64,000 nt of DNA from Myxococcales bacterium. Its GTDB lineage: Bacteria > Myxococcota_A > UBA9042. The DNA is taken from NCBI GenBank assembly GCA_009692425.1, contig SHZF01000011.1, positions 38,533 to 102,532 of the forward strand. The letters run 5' to 3'. Made by a program: the position numbers and the translations under genes. Shown piece after piece: positions 16,618-26,500 of the stretch. Every line of letters begins with the position of its first letter. Positions within the stretch are counted from its first letter, which is position 1. A model generated the notes under the pieces. It was not told where the DNA came from. It saw only the letters and a program-made list of their open reading frames with translations, and did not search any database.

Positions 16618-18303
16618 CTACCAGACGGCGGCCAGCCAGGCGGCAAGTGGCACCACGGCAAGCGCGGCACCCGCCGCCTCGCCCCGCGTATGCAGCGTCA
16701 ACCCGCGATCGTCAACCGCGATGTCTGCGCCGACCCACGGCGCCTCGGGCGGCGCAACTTTCGCCAGGTGCCGCAGCAAGCGGAGTCGCTCGGCGCGGCC
16801 GGGGTCGTCGAGCAAGGCCACGGCCTGCACCATGCGGGCGGCCGCGCCGAGGTCGAGGGCCCAGCCGACCACGACGTTGCCGTCCAGGGCAGCCGCGACG
16901 GGCGTGCCGGCCAAGCTGTCGCCCTCAGGCAACTGCAGCAGGCGCTCCGCCGTCGCGGCGTCGGATGCGAACACGAGGAGGTCGCCTACGCGCACCAGCA
17001 CGCCGCGCAGTGGACCCAGGCGGACACCCCAGCCGGCCGCACCTGCCACGGGGACGCTCACTACGGCATCGCCCAGCACCTTGCGGGCCGCGGCCGTGAG
17101 CTTCATGACGAGGAGGTCCGTTGCGGTGGCATCCTTGACGCTGGCGAGCACGGCCCACTGGAGATCGGCGATCGCTTGCGTGCCAGGCAGGATCAGTCCC
17201 TCGTAGCGGATTGCGACAACCGCGTGGCCGGGTACGGCGCGGACGAGGTCTTCCCACGACGGCCCGCCCGTCCACGACAGCGCCGAGCGCGCGCCGGCCA
17301 CCGCGAGCCGCGCCGTGGCAGCCTCTGGCGGAATCAGGCCGATGGCACCCTCGAAGGCGTGAGCCACACTCAGCGTCGCCCGCAGCGCGGCCCAACCCCG
17401 CCGCGGCACGTGGCGCGCAAATGACGGCAACGGGCCATCTGGCACGAAAAGTTGGCGCAGGGCCGTTTGGCCATCGCCGCCGGCGACGATGCGGGCGCCC
17501 ACCCCTGCGGAGCCCGTCCAGGCAGCAGCTGCGGGGAACAGGCGGGCGAGGTGTGTCGCCGCCGCCGCCGCGGTCGAGCCGCCCAGCGCCGGCAGGGTTG
17601 GCCCGACCACATCGACAAGGGCTGCCGACGCCGCATAGCCCACGAGGCGGGCACCCCCGGTCAGGTCTGAAGTCGCGGCGCGAAACGCGGGGTCCGAATC
17701 CAATCGTGGCGCTGCGCCGGTCAGCAGGTGGGCGAGGCCGTCCGCTTGCGCCATCGGCACGACCGCCCACGCCGACCAGCCCGGTGCGCTGGCCCACGTC
17801 GCCGGACCCAGCGGTCCCGACAGCGGGACCAGTCCACGTGCATCCGGCGTTCCGACAGAAGCTCCGGTGATGCGGGCGAACCAGGTTCGCAACGTCGATT
17901 CATGCGCCGCCGCCGCAACGACGACCGGGACCGGCACGGCCGCCGCCGCTCGCACCCGGCTGTCGATCACCAGCGCACCTCCGCGGCGCGCATCGACGCC
18001 GATTGTTGCCCAGCCATCGGTCACCGCCGGGTCGAAGCCGAGGCGCGCCCGCCGGCCTTCGGCATCGAGCCAGGGCCCGACCCAGGCACGCGCGCGGTCA
18101 GGCAAGAGGTCGCTCCACGCGATCGCGGTCTGGACCAATGCTGCGAGATCCTCAGCCGTCACGACGGCGGCGGTGTGGCGGGCGCTCAGCACTTGGGCCA
18201 GTGCAGGCGGCGCCACGGTCGGCGGCTGCCGCACCCATACGCCCAGGACCGCAGCCGCACTCACGGACACGATGCCGATCCACACCTTTCTCGTCACCGC
18301 CAC
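16618..18303 (-). CDS. Exported/anchored hypothetical protein, possibly DUF3352-like
   Basis: 561 aa. The GTG at 18303 with GGGGAG six bases upstream is followed by a basic start and one hydrophobic segment (VWIGIVSVSAAAVLGVWV), a signal anchor or signal peptide. The rest is hydrophilic and alanine-rich, with repeated beta-type phrases such as DGWATIGVDARRGGALVID, LLVFASDAATAERLLQL, and GNVVVGWALDLGAAARMV. The overall pattern, envelope-anchored and ~550 aa with substrate-like clefts, recalls DUF3352 proteins, but I cannot confirm this. It heads a minus-strand series running to the barrel lipoprotein. A longer frame starting at 18426 lacks a better ribosome site. Confidence 0.65.
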   Translation of the reverse strand: MAVTRKVWIGIVSVSAAAVLGVWVRQPPTVAPPALAQVLSARHTAAVVTAEDLAALVQTAIAWSDLLPDRARAWVGPWLDAEGRRARLGFDPAVTDGWATIGVDARRGGALVIDSRVRAAAAVPVPVVVAAAAHESTLRTWFARITGASVGTPDARGLVPLSGPLGPATWASAPGWSAWAVVPMAQADGLAHLLTGAAPRLDSDPAFRAATSDLTGGARLVGYAASAALVDVVGPTLPALGGSTAAAAATHLARLFPAAAAWTGSAGVGARIVAGGDGQTALRQLFVPDGPLPSFARHVPRRGWAALRATLSVAHAFEGAIGLIPPEAATARLAVAGARSALSWTGGPSWEDLVRAVPGHAVVAIRYEGLILPGTQAIADLQWAVLASVKDATATDLLVMKLTAAARKVLGDAVVSVPVAGAAGWGVRLGPLRGVLVRVGDLLVFASDAATAERLLQLPEGDSLAGTPVAAALDGNVVVGWALDLGAAARMVQAVALLDDPGRAERLRLLRHLAKVAPPEAPWVGADIAVDDRGLTLHTRGEAAGAALAVVPLAAWLAAVW

Positions 18304-18434
18304 GTGCCACTCCCCGAGCCACCGCTGCCGGCGCAGTCTGGCCGAGATCGCGCCGACAGGCCACGGGGCTTGTTGCATCGACACAGCAGTGCGGGGCCGC
18401 TGCCAGTACTCGGAGTGTTCTCCCAAGTATATAG

Positions 18435-18936
18435 GGCGCGAGCAAGCAGTGTGAGGACGCCAACCCCTGCACTGACGACGTGTGCGGCCCTATCGGCTCG
18501 TGTCAGCACCCATTCAATGCGGCCAACTGCAACGACGGCAACTCATGCACGCAGGCGGGCCAATGCCTCGGCGGCGCCTGGACGGACTACGCAGCCTTTG
18601 GGCGATCATGGCGCGGGGCCAAGGGTTTGACGAGAAGTTCAAACTGTGGCGCGTGGACGAGGGTGGACAAGTCCTGAGCAAGGGCGGGCTGCCGAGCACG
18701 CAGCCGACGGCGTGGCACGCCAAGGCCGATGGCACGTTGCTCCTGGCAGGCAACACGTCCACGACCGTGCTGTTCACTCAGGTCGGGCCGTCTGGCGCGG
18801 TGCAGTTCAACAGGTCGTGGAAGCCGCCGCACGACGCCACCCAAGTCTTTTCGGCGCTCGGGGAGGCGCCGGGCAACCTCGTTCTGGCAGCCGGCTCATG
18901 GGCCGCGAAGGGCGGCAAGGCGACTGACTTCGCCCG
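18435..18936 (+). pseudogene. Truncated, frameshifted Cys-rich repeat surface protein
   Basis: The frame opens right after a TAG at 18432-18434 with no start codon. It reads QCEDANPCTDDVCGPIGSC, HPFNAANCNDGNSCTQAGQC and LGGAWTDYAAFG. At about 18596-18620 the meaningful frame shifts, continuing as GFDEKFKLWRVDEGGQVLSK, then WHAKADGTLLLAGNT and GEAPGNLVLAAGSWAAKGG. The first part matches the CDDxNPCTxDxC repeats of the intact 1014-aa lipoprotein downstream, and the second part resembles the propeller-like domains that often follow such repeats. Both the start and the end are missing, so this is a gene relic. Confidence 0.7.
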
Positions 18937-19216
18937 GCCGTGCCTCGCTCGCTGCGTTCGTCGCGAGCCCTCGATCCGATTCAGCGGGCTTTGGTGTGAG
19001 ACGTTCGACTTGCGATTCGGTGGAGACGACGGCGCTTGGTGCACCTTGCGAGCGGTCGCTTCAGCCATGGCTCCGAGCCGTGGCCGGGCGCAGTGCGGGC
19101 TTGGCGACATTCGATACGAATCTGCTCCGCGCCCTCCAGACGATACAGATTGCGCACGGATGGTGTAGTGTCGCACCCTCGACGCGCGCATCTCGCGCAC
19201 GGCCCGGAGCCTCGGC
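18937..19216. other. Intergenic stretch without recognised features
   Basis: Between the decayed Cys-rich gene and the receiver-cyclase start I see no coding pattern, hairpin with a T-run, or repeat. A GGAG seven bases before the GTG at 19217 is the only element assigned. Confidence 0.5.
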
Positions 19217-20263
19217 GTGAACCTTGCCCGCGACGCCGCCTTGGCCGGTGAAGTGCGTCCCCTCGACGGGGCGCGCATCCTGGTGGTCGACGACAACCAG
19301 CCCGTCCGTTTTGTGGTACGTCGCTACCTCGAGCGCGCGGCTGCCACTTGCGTAGAGGCTGAAGACGGCAACCAGGCGTTGGCCGTGCTGGCAACCGAGG
19401 CCTTCGACCTCGTCGTGCTCGACATCGACATGCCCGGCCTCAACGGCATCGACACCTGCCTGCAACTGCGCGCCAATCCGACGACGGCGCGGCTGCCCGT
19501 GGTGTTCCTGACCGGACGCGATGACGAAATGCGCCACGTGCAGGCGCTGCAGGCGGGCGGCGACGACTTCATCACCAAGCCGTTCACCGCGCCGGTGCTG
19601 ATCGCACGCATCGCCAACCTCGTCGCCCGCCACCGCGCCGAACGCGAGAACACGCGCCTGGTCGAGTTGCTGCGGCGCTATGTCAGCGTGCCGCTGCGGG
19701 CCGGCGAGGCGGGGCGGCAGGCGGTGGAGCGGGTCGATGCGACGGTGCTGTTTTCGGACCTGCGCGGCTTTACGGCAACCAGCATGCACGAGTCCGCCGA
19801 GCATGTGTTCTCGGCCATCAGCGACGTGCTGGCCGAGCAAACGCGGATCGTGACGAAATGGCACGGCTACGTCGACAAGTTCAGTGGCGACGGCATGCTC
19901 GCGATTTTCGAGGGTGCCGACTCTGCCCACGATGCCTGCCGGGCCGCGATGGACATCGTGTCGTGGGCACGCGCGTTCGCGGGCATCTCGTTCTGGCAAC
20001 CGCCGCCGATCGGGTTTGGCATCCACAAGGGCGAGTTCCTACGCGGCGATCTGGGTGGTGAGAACCAGTTGGAGTTCACCGTGATTGGCGCACCCGTGAA
20101 CATCGCTGCGCGGCTGTGCGGCGTAGCACGAGCGCTCGAAATCGTCGTCTCGGAGGACATTGCCCGGCGCGTGGAGGGGCGCGTCAGGCTGAGTTCTCCG
20201 CGCCTCGTGCCGCTCAAGGGCCTGTCGGAGGCCGCGTCGCTGCATACCGTACTCGTCCCCTGA
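19217..20263 (+). CDS. Response regulator with class III adenylate/guanylate cyclase output domain
   Basis: 348 aa. The receiver domain (residues ~18-135) has the acidic pair D25/D26, the phosphoacceptor D69 in VVLDIDMPGLNG, T99 and K121 in FITKPF. The C-terminal class III cyclase domain begins near residue 172. It has metal-binding Asp181 in VLFSDLRGFT and Asp225 in KFSGDGMLAIF, and the VNIAARL block with the ribose Asn and transition-state Arg. The protein should make a cyclic nucleotide in response to a phosphorelay; no histidine kinase is encoded in the window. The GTG start at 19217 has GGAG seven bases upstream. Confidence 0.92.
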   Translation: MNLARDAALAGEVRPLDGARILVVDDNQPVRFVVRRYLERAAATCVEAEDGNQALAVLATEAFDLVVLDIDMPGLNGIDTCLQLRANPTTARLPVVFLTGRDDEMRHVQALQAGGDDFITKPFTAPVLIARIANLVARHRAERENTRLVELLRRYVSVPLRAGEAGRQAVERVDATVLFSDLRGFTATSMHESAEHVFSAISDVLAEQTRIVTKWHGYVDKFSGDGMLAIFEGADSAHDACRAAMDIVSWARAFAGISFWQPPPIGFGIHKGEFLRGDLGGENQLEFTVIGAPVNIAARLCGVARALEIVVSEDIARRVEGRVRLSSPRLVPLKGLSEAASLHTVLVP

Positions 20264-20335
20264 TCGTGGGTCGCCTTGCCTGTCGGATTCCACTGCCGCC
20301 CGACGCCCTCGCAGCGTTGGCGATGTTGCCCTGTC

Positions 20336-22225
20336 GTGAGAGCGTGTGCGCCGTTTGCCGCCTTCTTCGCCAGTGTGCTCGCCGTCGCCGCCTGCGCGCT
20401 CGCCATCGTCGCCTGCAATGGGGCCGAGCCACCGGCACGCTTCGAGGTCTTGCGCCTGAGCGGCACACCGCGGGAGCGCGGGCTCCAGCATGGGCGGGCA
20501 CTGTCGAGCAAGATCAAGTCGTTCTACACCACGATGTTGTCCACGTCTTTGCTGCCGTACCTGAATCGTGAACAAAAGACGATCGCGTCCGTGCTGTCCG
20601 TCTACTCCAGCCCCGAGTACGCCAACGGTCAGTTCTCCGTGCGACTGCTGCGCGAGAGTGCACGGTCGCTGGAGGGGTACCTGCTGCCCGCCGAAAAGGA
20701 GGAGTTGCAGGGCATCGCGGAAGGCGCCGGTGTGCCGTACGACGACGTGCTCGTGCTGAACACGTTTCTCGACACGACGCTGGCGGCCCGATCGATTACG
20801 TACTTCTTGCACTCGGTGCAGGCGCCGCGGCTCGAGCGGATCGAATTCGTGGCGCCCGCGCTGCTGACCGACGCTGTGGACAACGACGGCGATGGCAAGA
20901 CCGACGAGGCAAACGAGGGCGCGATCGATCACGCTCCGTCGGCCACGGCGGCGTACCTCGAAGTGCCGGTCGATGCCACGCTGCGCCTGCGCCTCAGTGA
21001 CGATGACGGCATTGCGCCTGCCAGCGTGCGGCTGCGCATCAACGGGGTGGTGGTCGGTGCCGGTGACCCCGGACTGCACGTCGCACCGCTGCAGTATGCG
21101 ACGAGCGCTTCGACGACCGTGTTCATTGCCGAGTACAAGCCCGGCCAGCCGTGGCCCAAGGCGGCGGTCGTGAGCGTGGCCGTGCAAGCGTCCGACGCGA
21201 GGGTCGTCGCGGAGCCGCCGCCGGCACACGCCCGGGCCATGCGCGTCGAGCAGTTCACATTCACGACCGCCGGTGCGGGCAAGAAGCTCCACGAAGTCGA
21301 GAACCGCGGGCTCGCCGATGGCACCTCGCAGCCGCCGTCGCTTGCGTTTGCCCTGCGTGGAACTGCAACGGCCGACGGCCACGCGCTGCTTGCCCACCAC
21401 TTCAGCCTGCTCGACGCCGGCACGTCGCACAAGCACGCGGTGGTGCAGTTTCACACGCCCAAGGACGGGCAGCCGTTCGCGTTTGTGGGCTGGGCTGGCA
21501 TCGCGTACGGCCTGTCGGGCATCAACGCCCGTGGTGTGGCGGTGTCGGTCAACTTCTCCGATACGCTCAACAACCCGCTCGTTGGCGAATTCCTCCGCGA
21601 GTTCAACAACGCCAAGCTGATGAGCAAGGGCGTGCCCGGCGGATTCTGCGTGCGGCGTGCGCTCGAAGCGGCTGCACACGCGGATGCGGCCACGGAGATT
21701 CTGGCGGCGCTGCCCCACTCCTTCGGCTGGAACTTCCTCGTGGCCGACGCAGCCGGCACCCTGCGTGCCGTCGAGGCCCACACGAACGTGCTTGGCGACG
21801 GCGCGACGAAGCCTGCCGTGTTCGGTCCCGACTTCGGACTGGGCCCAGGCTTCCAGGGCTGGCCGCGCGCCAGCACGGGGCCCGACGACCTGCGAGTCGG
21901 CACATATTTCCGCCAGCGGGCCGACGATCTCGATGTGGCATTCGGCTGGGAACTGCGGCCGCAGCGCTTCTGGTCAAGCTATTTCCACCCGTCGGTGCGC
22001 GCCATGGCCTCGCTGGGCGACGCGATCGCCGGCCGCAAGGGTCCGTTTCACGTCGCAGGCGTGGCGGCCCTCCTGCGCACGCCGGCTCTGGTCGATCGCA
22101 ACGACTCGATGTTCGCGACGATCGCCGAGCCGAAGTTCCGCCGCCTGCACGTCGCGGCAGGTTCCGTTCCGGCCACCGATGGCAGCTTCGAAGCGTTCAC
22201 GTTGCCGATCGAAGGGCCACCATGA
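20336..22225 (+). CDS. C45-like Ntn-hydrolase lipoprotein with inserted domain
   Basis: 629 aa. From the GTG at 20336 a signal peptide runs to a lipobox IVAC27. Residues 35-150 match the N-terminal part of C45 acyltransferases/hydrolases: LSGTPRERGLQHGRALSSKI and ELQGIAEGAGVPYDDVLVLN. Residues 330-480 match the hydrolase core: LAFALRGTATADGHALLAHH, FAFVGWAGIAYGLSGINARG, and VAVSVNF. The nucleophile, normally Cys at the start of the core, appears to be Ser335 (PPSLAFAL). Between the halves lies a ~180-residue insertion with a Ca-loop-like DNDGDGKTDEANEG (182-195) and an Ig-like region. The stop overlaps the next gene's ATG. Likely substrates are amide-linked acyl groups; location is the cell envelope. 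Confidence 0.8.
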   Translation: MRACAPFAAFFASVLAVAACALAIVACNGAEPPARFEVLRLSGTPRERGLQHGRALSSKIKSFYTTMLSTSLLPYLNREQKTIASVLSVYSSPEYANGQFSVRLLRESARSLEGYLLPAEKEELQGIAEGAGVPYDDVLVLNTFLDTTLAARSITYFLHSVQAPRLERIEFVAPALLTDAVDNDGDGKTDEANEGAIDHAPSATAAYLEVPVDATLRLRLSDDDGIAPASVRLRINGVVVGAGDPGLHVAPLQYATSASTTVFIAEYKPGQPWPKAAVVSVAVQASDARVVAEPPPAHARAMRVEQFTFTTAGAGKKLHEVENRGLADGTSQPPSLAFALRGTATADGHALLAHHFSLLDAGTSHKHAVVQFHTPKDGQPFAFVGWAGIAYGLSGINARGVAVSVNFSDTLNNPLVGEFLREFNNAKLMSKGVPGGFCVRRALEAAAHADAATEILAALPHSFGWNFLVADAAGTLRAVEAHTNVLGDGATKPAVFGPDFGLGPGFQGWPRASTGPDDLRVGTYFRQRADDLDVAFGWELRPQRFWSSYFHPSVRAMASLGDAIAGRKGPFHVAGVAALLRTPALVDRNDSMFATIAEPKFRRLHVAAGSVPATDGSFEAFTLPIEGPP

Positions 22226-23445
22226 CGCGCGTTGCCGGGGCCTGCGGGCTCGCTTGTGCCGTGGCCATCGCAGGCGGGCTGGCCGCGGCGCCGGCCCACG
22301 CGGGCAATACCGCAGTCCTGCCGGCGGGCGCATTCGCCATTGATGTCAGCCGGATCGACGCCATCACGAGCGTGCGGTGGGACGGAACACGTAGCGCCCG
22401 ACCGCTCATCGACGGGATCGACCGCTACGAGCCGGGCGGCGGCTTGCAGGGCACGATCACGGCGCGGCCCTACGTCGACTACAAGTTCATCACGTCGCAG
22501 CTTTTCTACGGTGCCACCGACAACCTGACGCTGGCCGTTGCGCTGCCGTGGGTGACGGTGACGACGATCGAACCGAATCTCGGCTGGATCCCCGGCGGCT
22601 ACCAGAACCAACTCGGCCGACCGTACAGCGAGGATGATTTTTGGGCGTGGGCCAAGAGCATGGGCCAGCGCAAGCTGGAGCCGTTTCGTGGCAACGAGGG
22701 CGTGCCGGCCGATGTCGTGGTCGGCCTGCGCTGGCGGATGCCCGGCCACTGGACAGAGCGCTGGGGCCTCGTCGGAGCTGTGGCGGCCCAGGTCGCGCTG
22801 CCGACCGGCGCGAGTCCGGACCCTGAGGAACTCGTCGCGGCCGGCACGCGGGCGTGGGACCTGAACAACTACGGAGACATCGAAGTCCACGTCGCAATGG
22901 AACGCCCGTGGCGCGAGGGCCTCGTCAACCGCTTCAACGTCGGCGTCGATGTCCATTCTGCGATCCTGCTCGAGCGCGAACTGGTCACGCCGAACGGCAC
23001 GAAGCACCCGCTGCTGTTGACCCACGCCCCGTACGTCGGCCCGACGTATCGCGTCGATCCTGGTGATATGGTAGGCTTTTCGCTGCTGGCCGAATGCGCG
23101 CCCTGGATCGGGCCGACGTGGGCGCACTGGATGACGAAGGGCAACCGCACGGTCGCCGAAGCCTACCCAGCCGTGCTGAACCTTGCGGCCGCCTACACGT
23201 ACGCCCACGTCGAGCAGAGCGTGTGGAAATCGCCGTCGGTGATGTGGAACTGGGAGCGCATGAAGCTCTGGCAGCCCGGCGACAAGAACACCGTCAAGCT
23301 GACGGCCGAGGTCAGCTTGTTGCGCCTCGGCCTGCCCCTGCAACTGTACGCCGGCTACCGCAACCAGGAATGGGTGCCCGGCAAGAACTCGCGGGCGTCG
23401 AACGTGACGGTGTACGGGGCGCGGCTGCTCGTGAAATTCTGGTGA
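22222..23445 (+). CDS. Outer-membrane beta-barrel protein coupled to the C45-like lipoprotein
   Basis: 407 aa with a signal peptide (GACGLACAVAIAGGLAAAPAHA, cleavage after AHA) followed by alternating strands such as LFYGATDNLTLAVALPWVTV, VVVGLRWRMPGHW and LAAAYTYAHVEQSVW, and a terminal LLVKFW. Its ATG overlaps the upstream stop as ATGA, so translation is coupled and the two products probably act together. It resembles transporter-type 'alpha-amylase/phenol meta-pathway' barrels only in outline, and I assign no substrate. Confidence 0.75.
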   Translation: MTRVAGACGLACAVAIAGGLAAAPAHAGNTAVLPAGAFAIDVSRIDAITSVRWDGTRSARPLIDGIDRYEPGGGLQGTITARPYVDYKFITSQLFYGATDNLTLAVALPWVTVTTIEPNLGWIPGGYQNQLGRPYSEDDFWAWAKSMGQRKLEPFRGNEGVPADVVVGLRWRMPGHWTERWGLVGAVAAQVALPTGASPDPEELVAAGTRAWDLNNYGDIEVHVAMERPWREGLVNRFNVGVDVHSAILLERELVTPNGTKHPLLLTHAPYVGPTYRVDPGDMVGFSLLAECAPWIGPTWAHWMTKGNRTVAEAYPAVLNLAAAYTYAHVEQSVWKSPSVMWNWERMKLWQPGDKNTVKLTAEVSLLRLGLPLQLYAGYRNQEWVPGKNSRASNVTVYGARLLVKFW

Positions 23446-23537
23446 CGCGCGCCGTTGGGCGGGGCTTCCCAGCCCCACACGGCATCGGTACACTGCACCC
23501 GCGCCACACCTGCTTCGGTGCGCTGGTGGACCTGACC

Positions 23538-26500
23538 ATGCTGCGAACTCCTGCCTTCGGGCTGCTGTGCGTCACTCTCTTGTCGTCTGCCGCTTGCGCC
23601 GAGATCGTCGTCACCGGCGAGGCCGATGCGGCCAAGGACGCCGCCATTGTCGACTCCGCCCCCGGGGGCGCGGGGACGGATGCTGCGGCGGGTGCAGACA
23701 CGGCCACGGTCCCCGACACCGCCGCGATCGTGGAAGTTGCTGCGCCGAAGTCCGAGTGCGAGACCGATTTCGATTGCGTCAACATGAAAGGCAAGACGCC
23801 GTGCAAGCTGCCGAAGTGTGACAAGTCGGGCGGCGGCGCCGTGTGCAAGGTGGTGGCGCGGCTCGACGGCGAGACGTGTGACAATACGCTTTTCGATCCG
23901 CCGGGCGAGTGCCAAGTGTCGCAGTGCGATGCGGTCGGGACGTGCAAGAACCTCTCCAAGAAGGAGGGCGCACTGTGCGGCTTCGGCGCGTGCGGCATGA
24001 AGTGTGCCATCGGCGTGTGCGTGCCGGCGACGCCTGGCGACTACGACGACGGCCTGCCGTGCACGGAAGACTATTGCGATCAGGGCAAGGCGGTGGTGCA
24101 CCACCCCATCAACAAGCTGGTGGCGGGCGCGTGCGACGATGGCAACAAGTGCACGCCGTCGGACTACTGCATCGACGGCAAGTGCCAGGGCGAACAGAAG
24201 GCGTGCAATGACGGGTTGGACTGCACGCTCGACACCTGCTTTCCCGACAAGGGCTGCGTGTACACACCCGACCCCAAGAAGTGCGACGACGGCAACCCGT
24301 GCACAAAGGATGGCTGCGATCTCGCCAAGGGTTGCACGGTGACGGGCAACGAGGTGGCGACGTGTGACGACGGCAACAAGTGCACCCAGAGCGACGTGTG
24401 CTCGGGTGGCGTGTGCCTCGGCAAGCCCAACGCGGAGTGCGGCTGCACGACGATTGCGGACTGTGCACAGTACGACAAGAACCCGTGCCAGGGTAAGTTC
24501 AAGTGTGCGGACAAGAAGTGCGTGCTCGACCCGGCGACCGCGCCCAAGTGCCCGACGGACAAAGACTCGGCGTGCAGCAAGAGCTTGTGCGCCCCGGCGA
24601 CGGGTGCGTGCGCGCTGACGCCGGTCGCCGACGGCAAGGAGTGCACCGACCAGAACAAGTGTACGAAAGCGGCGGCGTGCCAGAAGGGGCAGTGCGTGGG
24701 CAGCGGCGCCGTTTCGTGCGACGACAAGAATGACTGCACGCAGGACGCGTGTGACCCGGACAAGGAATGCACGCACGCGCCGACGACGCAGCCGTGCGAC
24801 GACAAGAACAAGTGCACGGCCAACGACTCGTGTGCGACCGGGTCGTGCACAGGCCAGAAAAAGCAGTGCGACGACGGCATCGCCTGCACGCTCGATGGCT
24901 GTGACGCCACCACCGGTTCGTGCACCAACGTGCCCGACGAGAAGTCGTGCGCAGACGGCAACCCTTGTACGACCAACAAGTGCGACGTTGCGGCCAAGGG
25001 CTGCTCGGTGACGCCCCAGGACGGGGGCACGTGCGACGACAACAACACGTGCACCGGCCCCGACAAGTGCGCGAGCGGCAAGTGCGCCGGCCCGAACTCC
25101 TGCCAATGCACCGTGGATGCCAACTGCGACGACAAGAACCCTTGCACGAAAGACACCTGCGACGGCGGCAAGTGCACCTCGACGGCGGCGGTGGCAAGCG
25201 GGGCATCGTGCGACACACCCGACAAATGCCAGGAGGCGGGCTCGGGCATCTGCATGGGGAGCGGGTGCACGTGGGGCAACAAGCCGAAGAAATGCGGCGG
25301 CGACCCCTGCAATACGGGCACCTGCAACGCGGCCACCGGCGCGTGCGAGAAAGTGACCAAGGGCGACGGAACGCCGTGTGACGCCGACCAGAACCCGTGC
25401 ACTCAGGGCGACTCGTGCAAGGCCGGCAAGTGCGTCGTGGGCTCTGTCGTCAACTGCGACTCGGCGACGGAGCCCTGCATGATCGGCAAGTGCCAGCCCA
25501 GCACGACGAGCGCGAGCGGCTTCCAATGCCAGAAAACGCCCAAGACGCCGGCAACGGTCTGCGACGACGGCCAGTTCTGCACCGAGCCGAGCCTGTGCGA
25601 CGCGACCGGCAAGTGCAAGCTTGGCTCGCCCAAGTTGTGCCCCGGCTACCCGAATCAGCCCTGCACGAAGGGCAAGTGCCAAGAGATGACCAAGCAGTGC
25701 GTGCCGGAGTCCAAGCTGGCGGGCGAACCGTGCGACGACGGCAAATACTGCTCGAGCGGCGAAGTCTGTACCTCGACCGGCGAGTGCGGCGGCGGCGTGC
25801 CGACCACGTGCCCGTTGCCAAAGGAGTGCCAAGTGAATACCTGCTACGAGGGCGCCGACAAGTGCGTGCTGACGCTGGAGCCCGACTGCTGCGTGACTTC
25901 GCAGGACTGCTTCGACGGCAAGTGGTGCACGAACGACATGTGCACAGACGGTCAGTGTACGTATCAGCAAAAGGCGGGCTGCAATTGCGGCCCCTGGATC
26001 TGGGCCAACAACTTCACGGGCGGCAAGCTCGGCCAGATGACGATCACGAACGACGCGGGCCCGGGCCTCGGCTGGCAGGCGCTCGACCCGTCGCCCCAGT
26101 CCAAGTCGCCGAGCGGGGCGATGTACTACGGCAATCCGACGACGAAGAACTACGACTTCTTGAATCTGAATCCGAATCCTATTTCATTGTGGAAGCCGAA
26201 AAACTCGGGCACGCTGAGCCTGCCGCCGATCGCGTTGCCGCAGGTTCCCAAGTCGGATTCTGGCGGAAACATCACCTTCAATTTCGACGTGTGGATGGAT
26301 GTCGAGCTCGGTATCGCGGTCGGCGCCGACGACCTGTCGGTGTTGCTGGTGGATGCCACCGGCCAGGAGCACCTGCTGTGGACGAAGACGCACGGCAAGA
26401 CCCAGTCGCCGACACCTGCCGAGATCGTGAAGGCGACGTGGATGTTCCAAAGTGTCGCTCTGGAGCAGTACATGGGGCAGACCGTCACGATCAAGTTCGA

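Noticed and set aside
23355..25970. 871-aa antisense frame of the Cys-rich lipoprotein
   Set aside because: Repeat-driven shadow (VLVVA/ARA pattern) produced by the regular Cys modules on the other strand.
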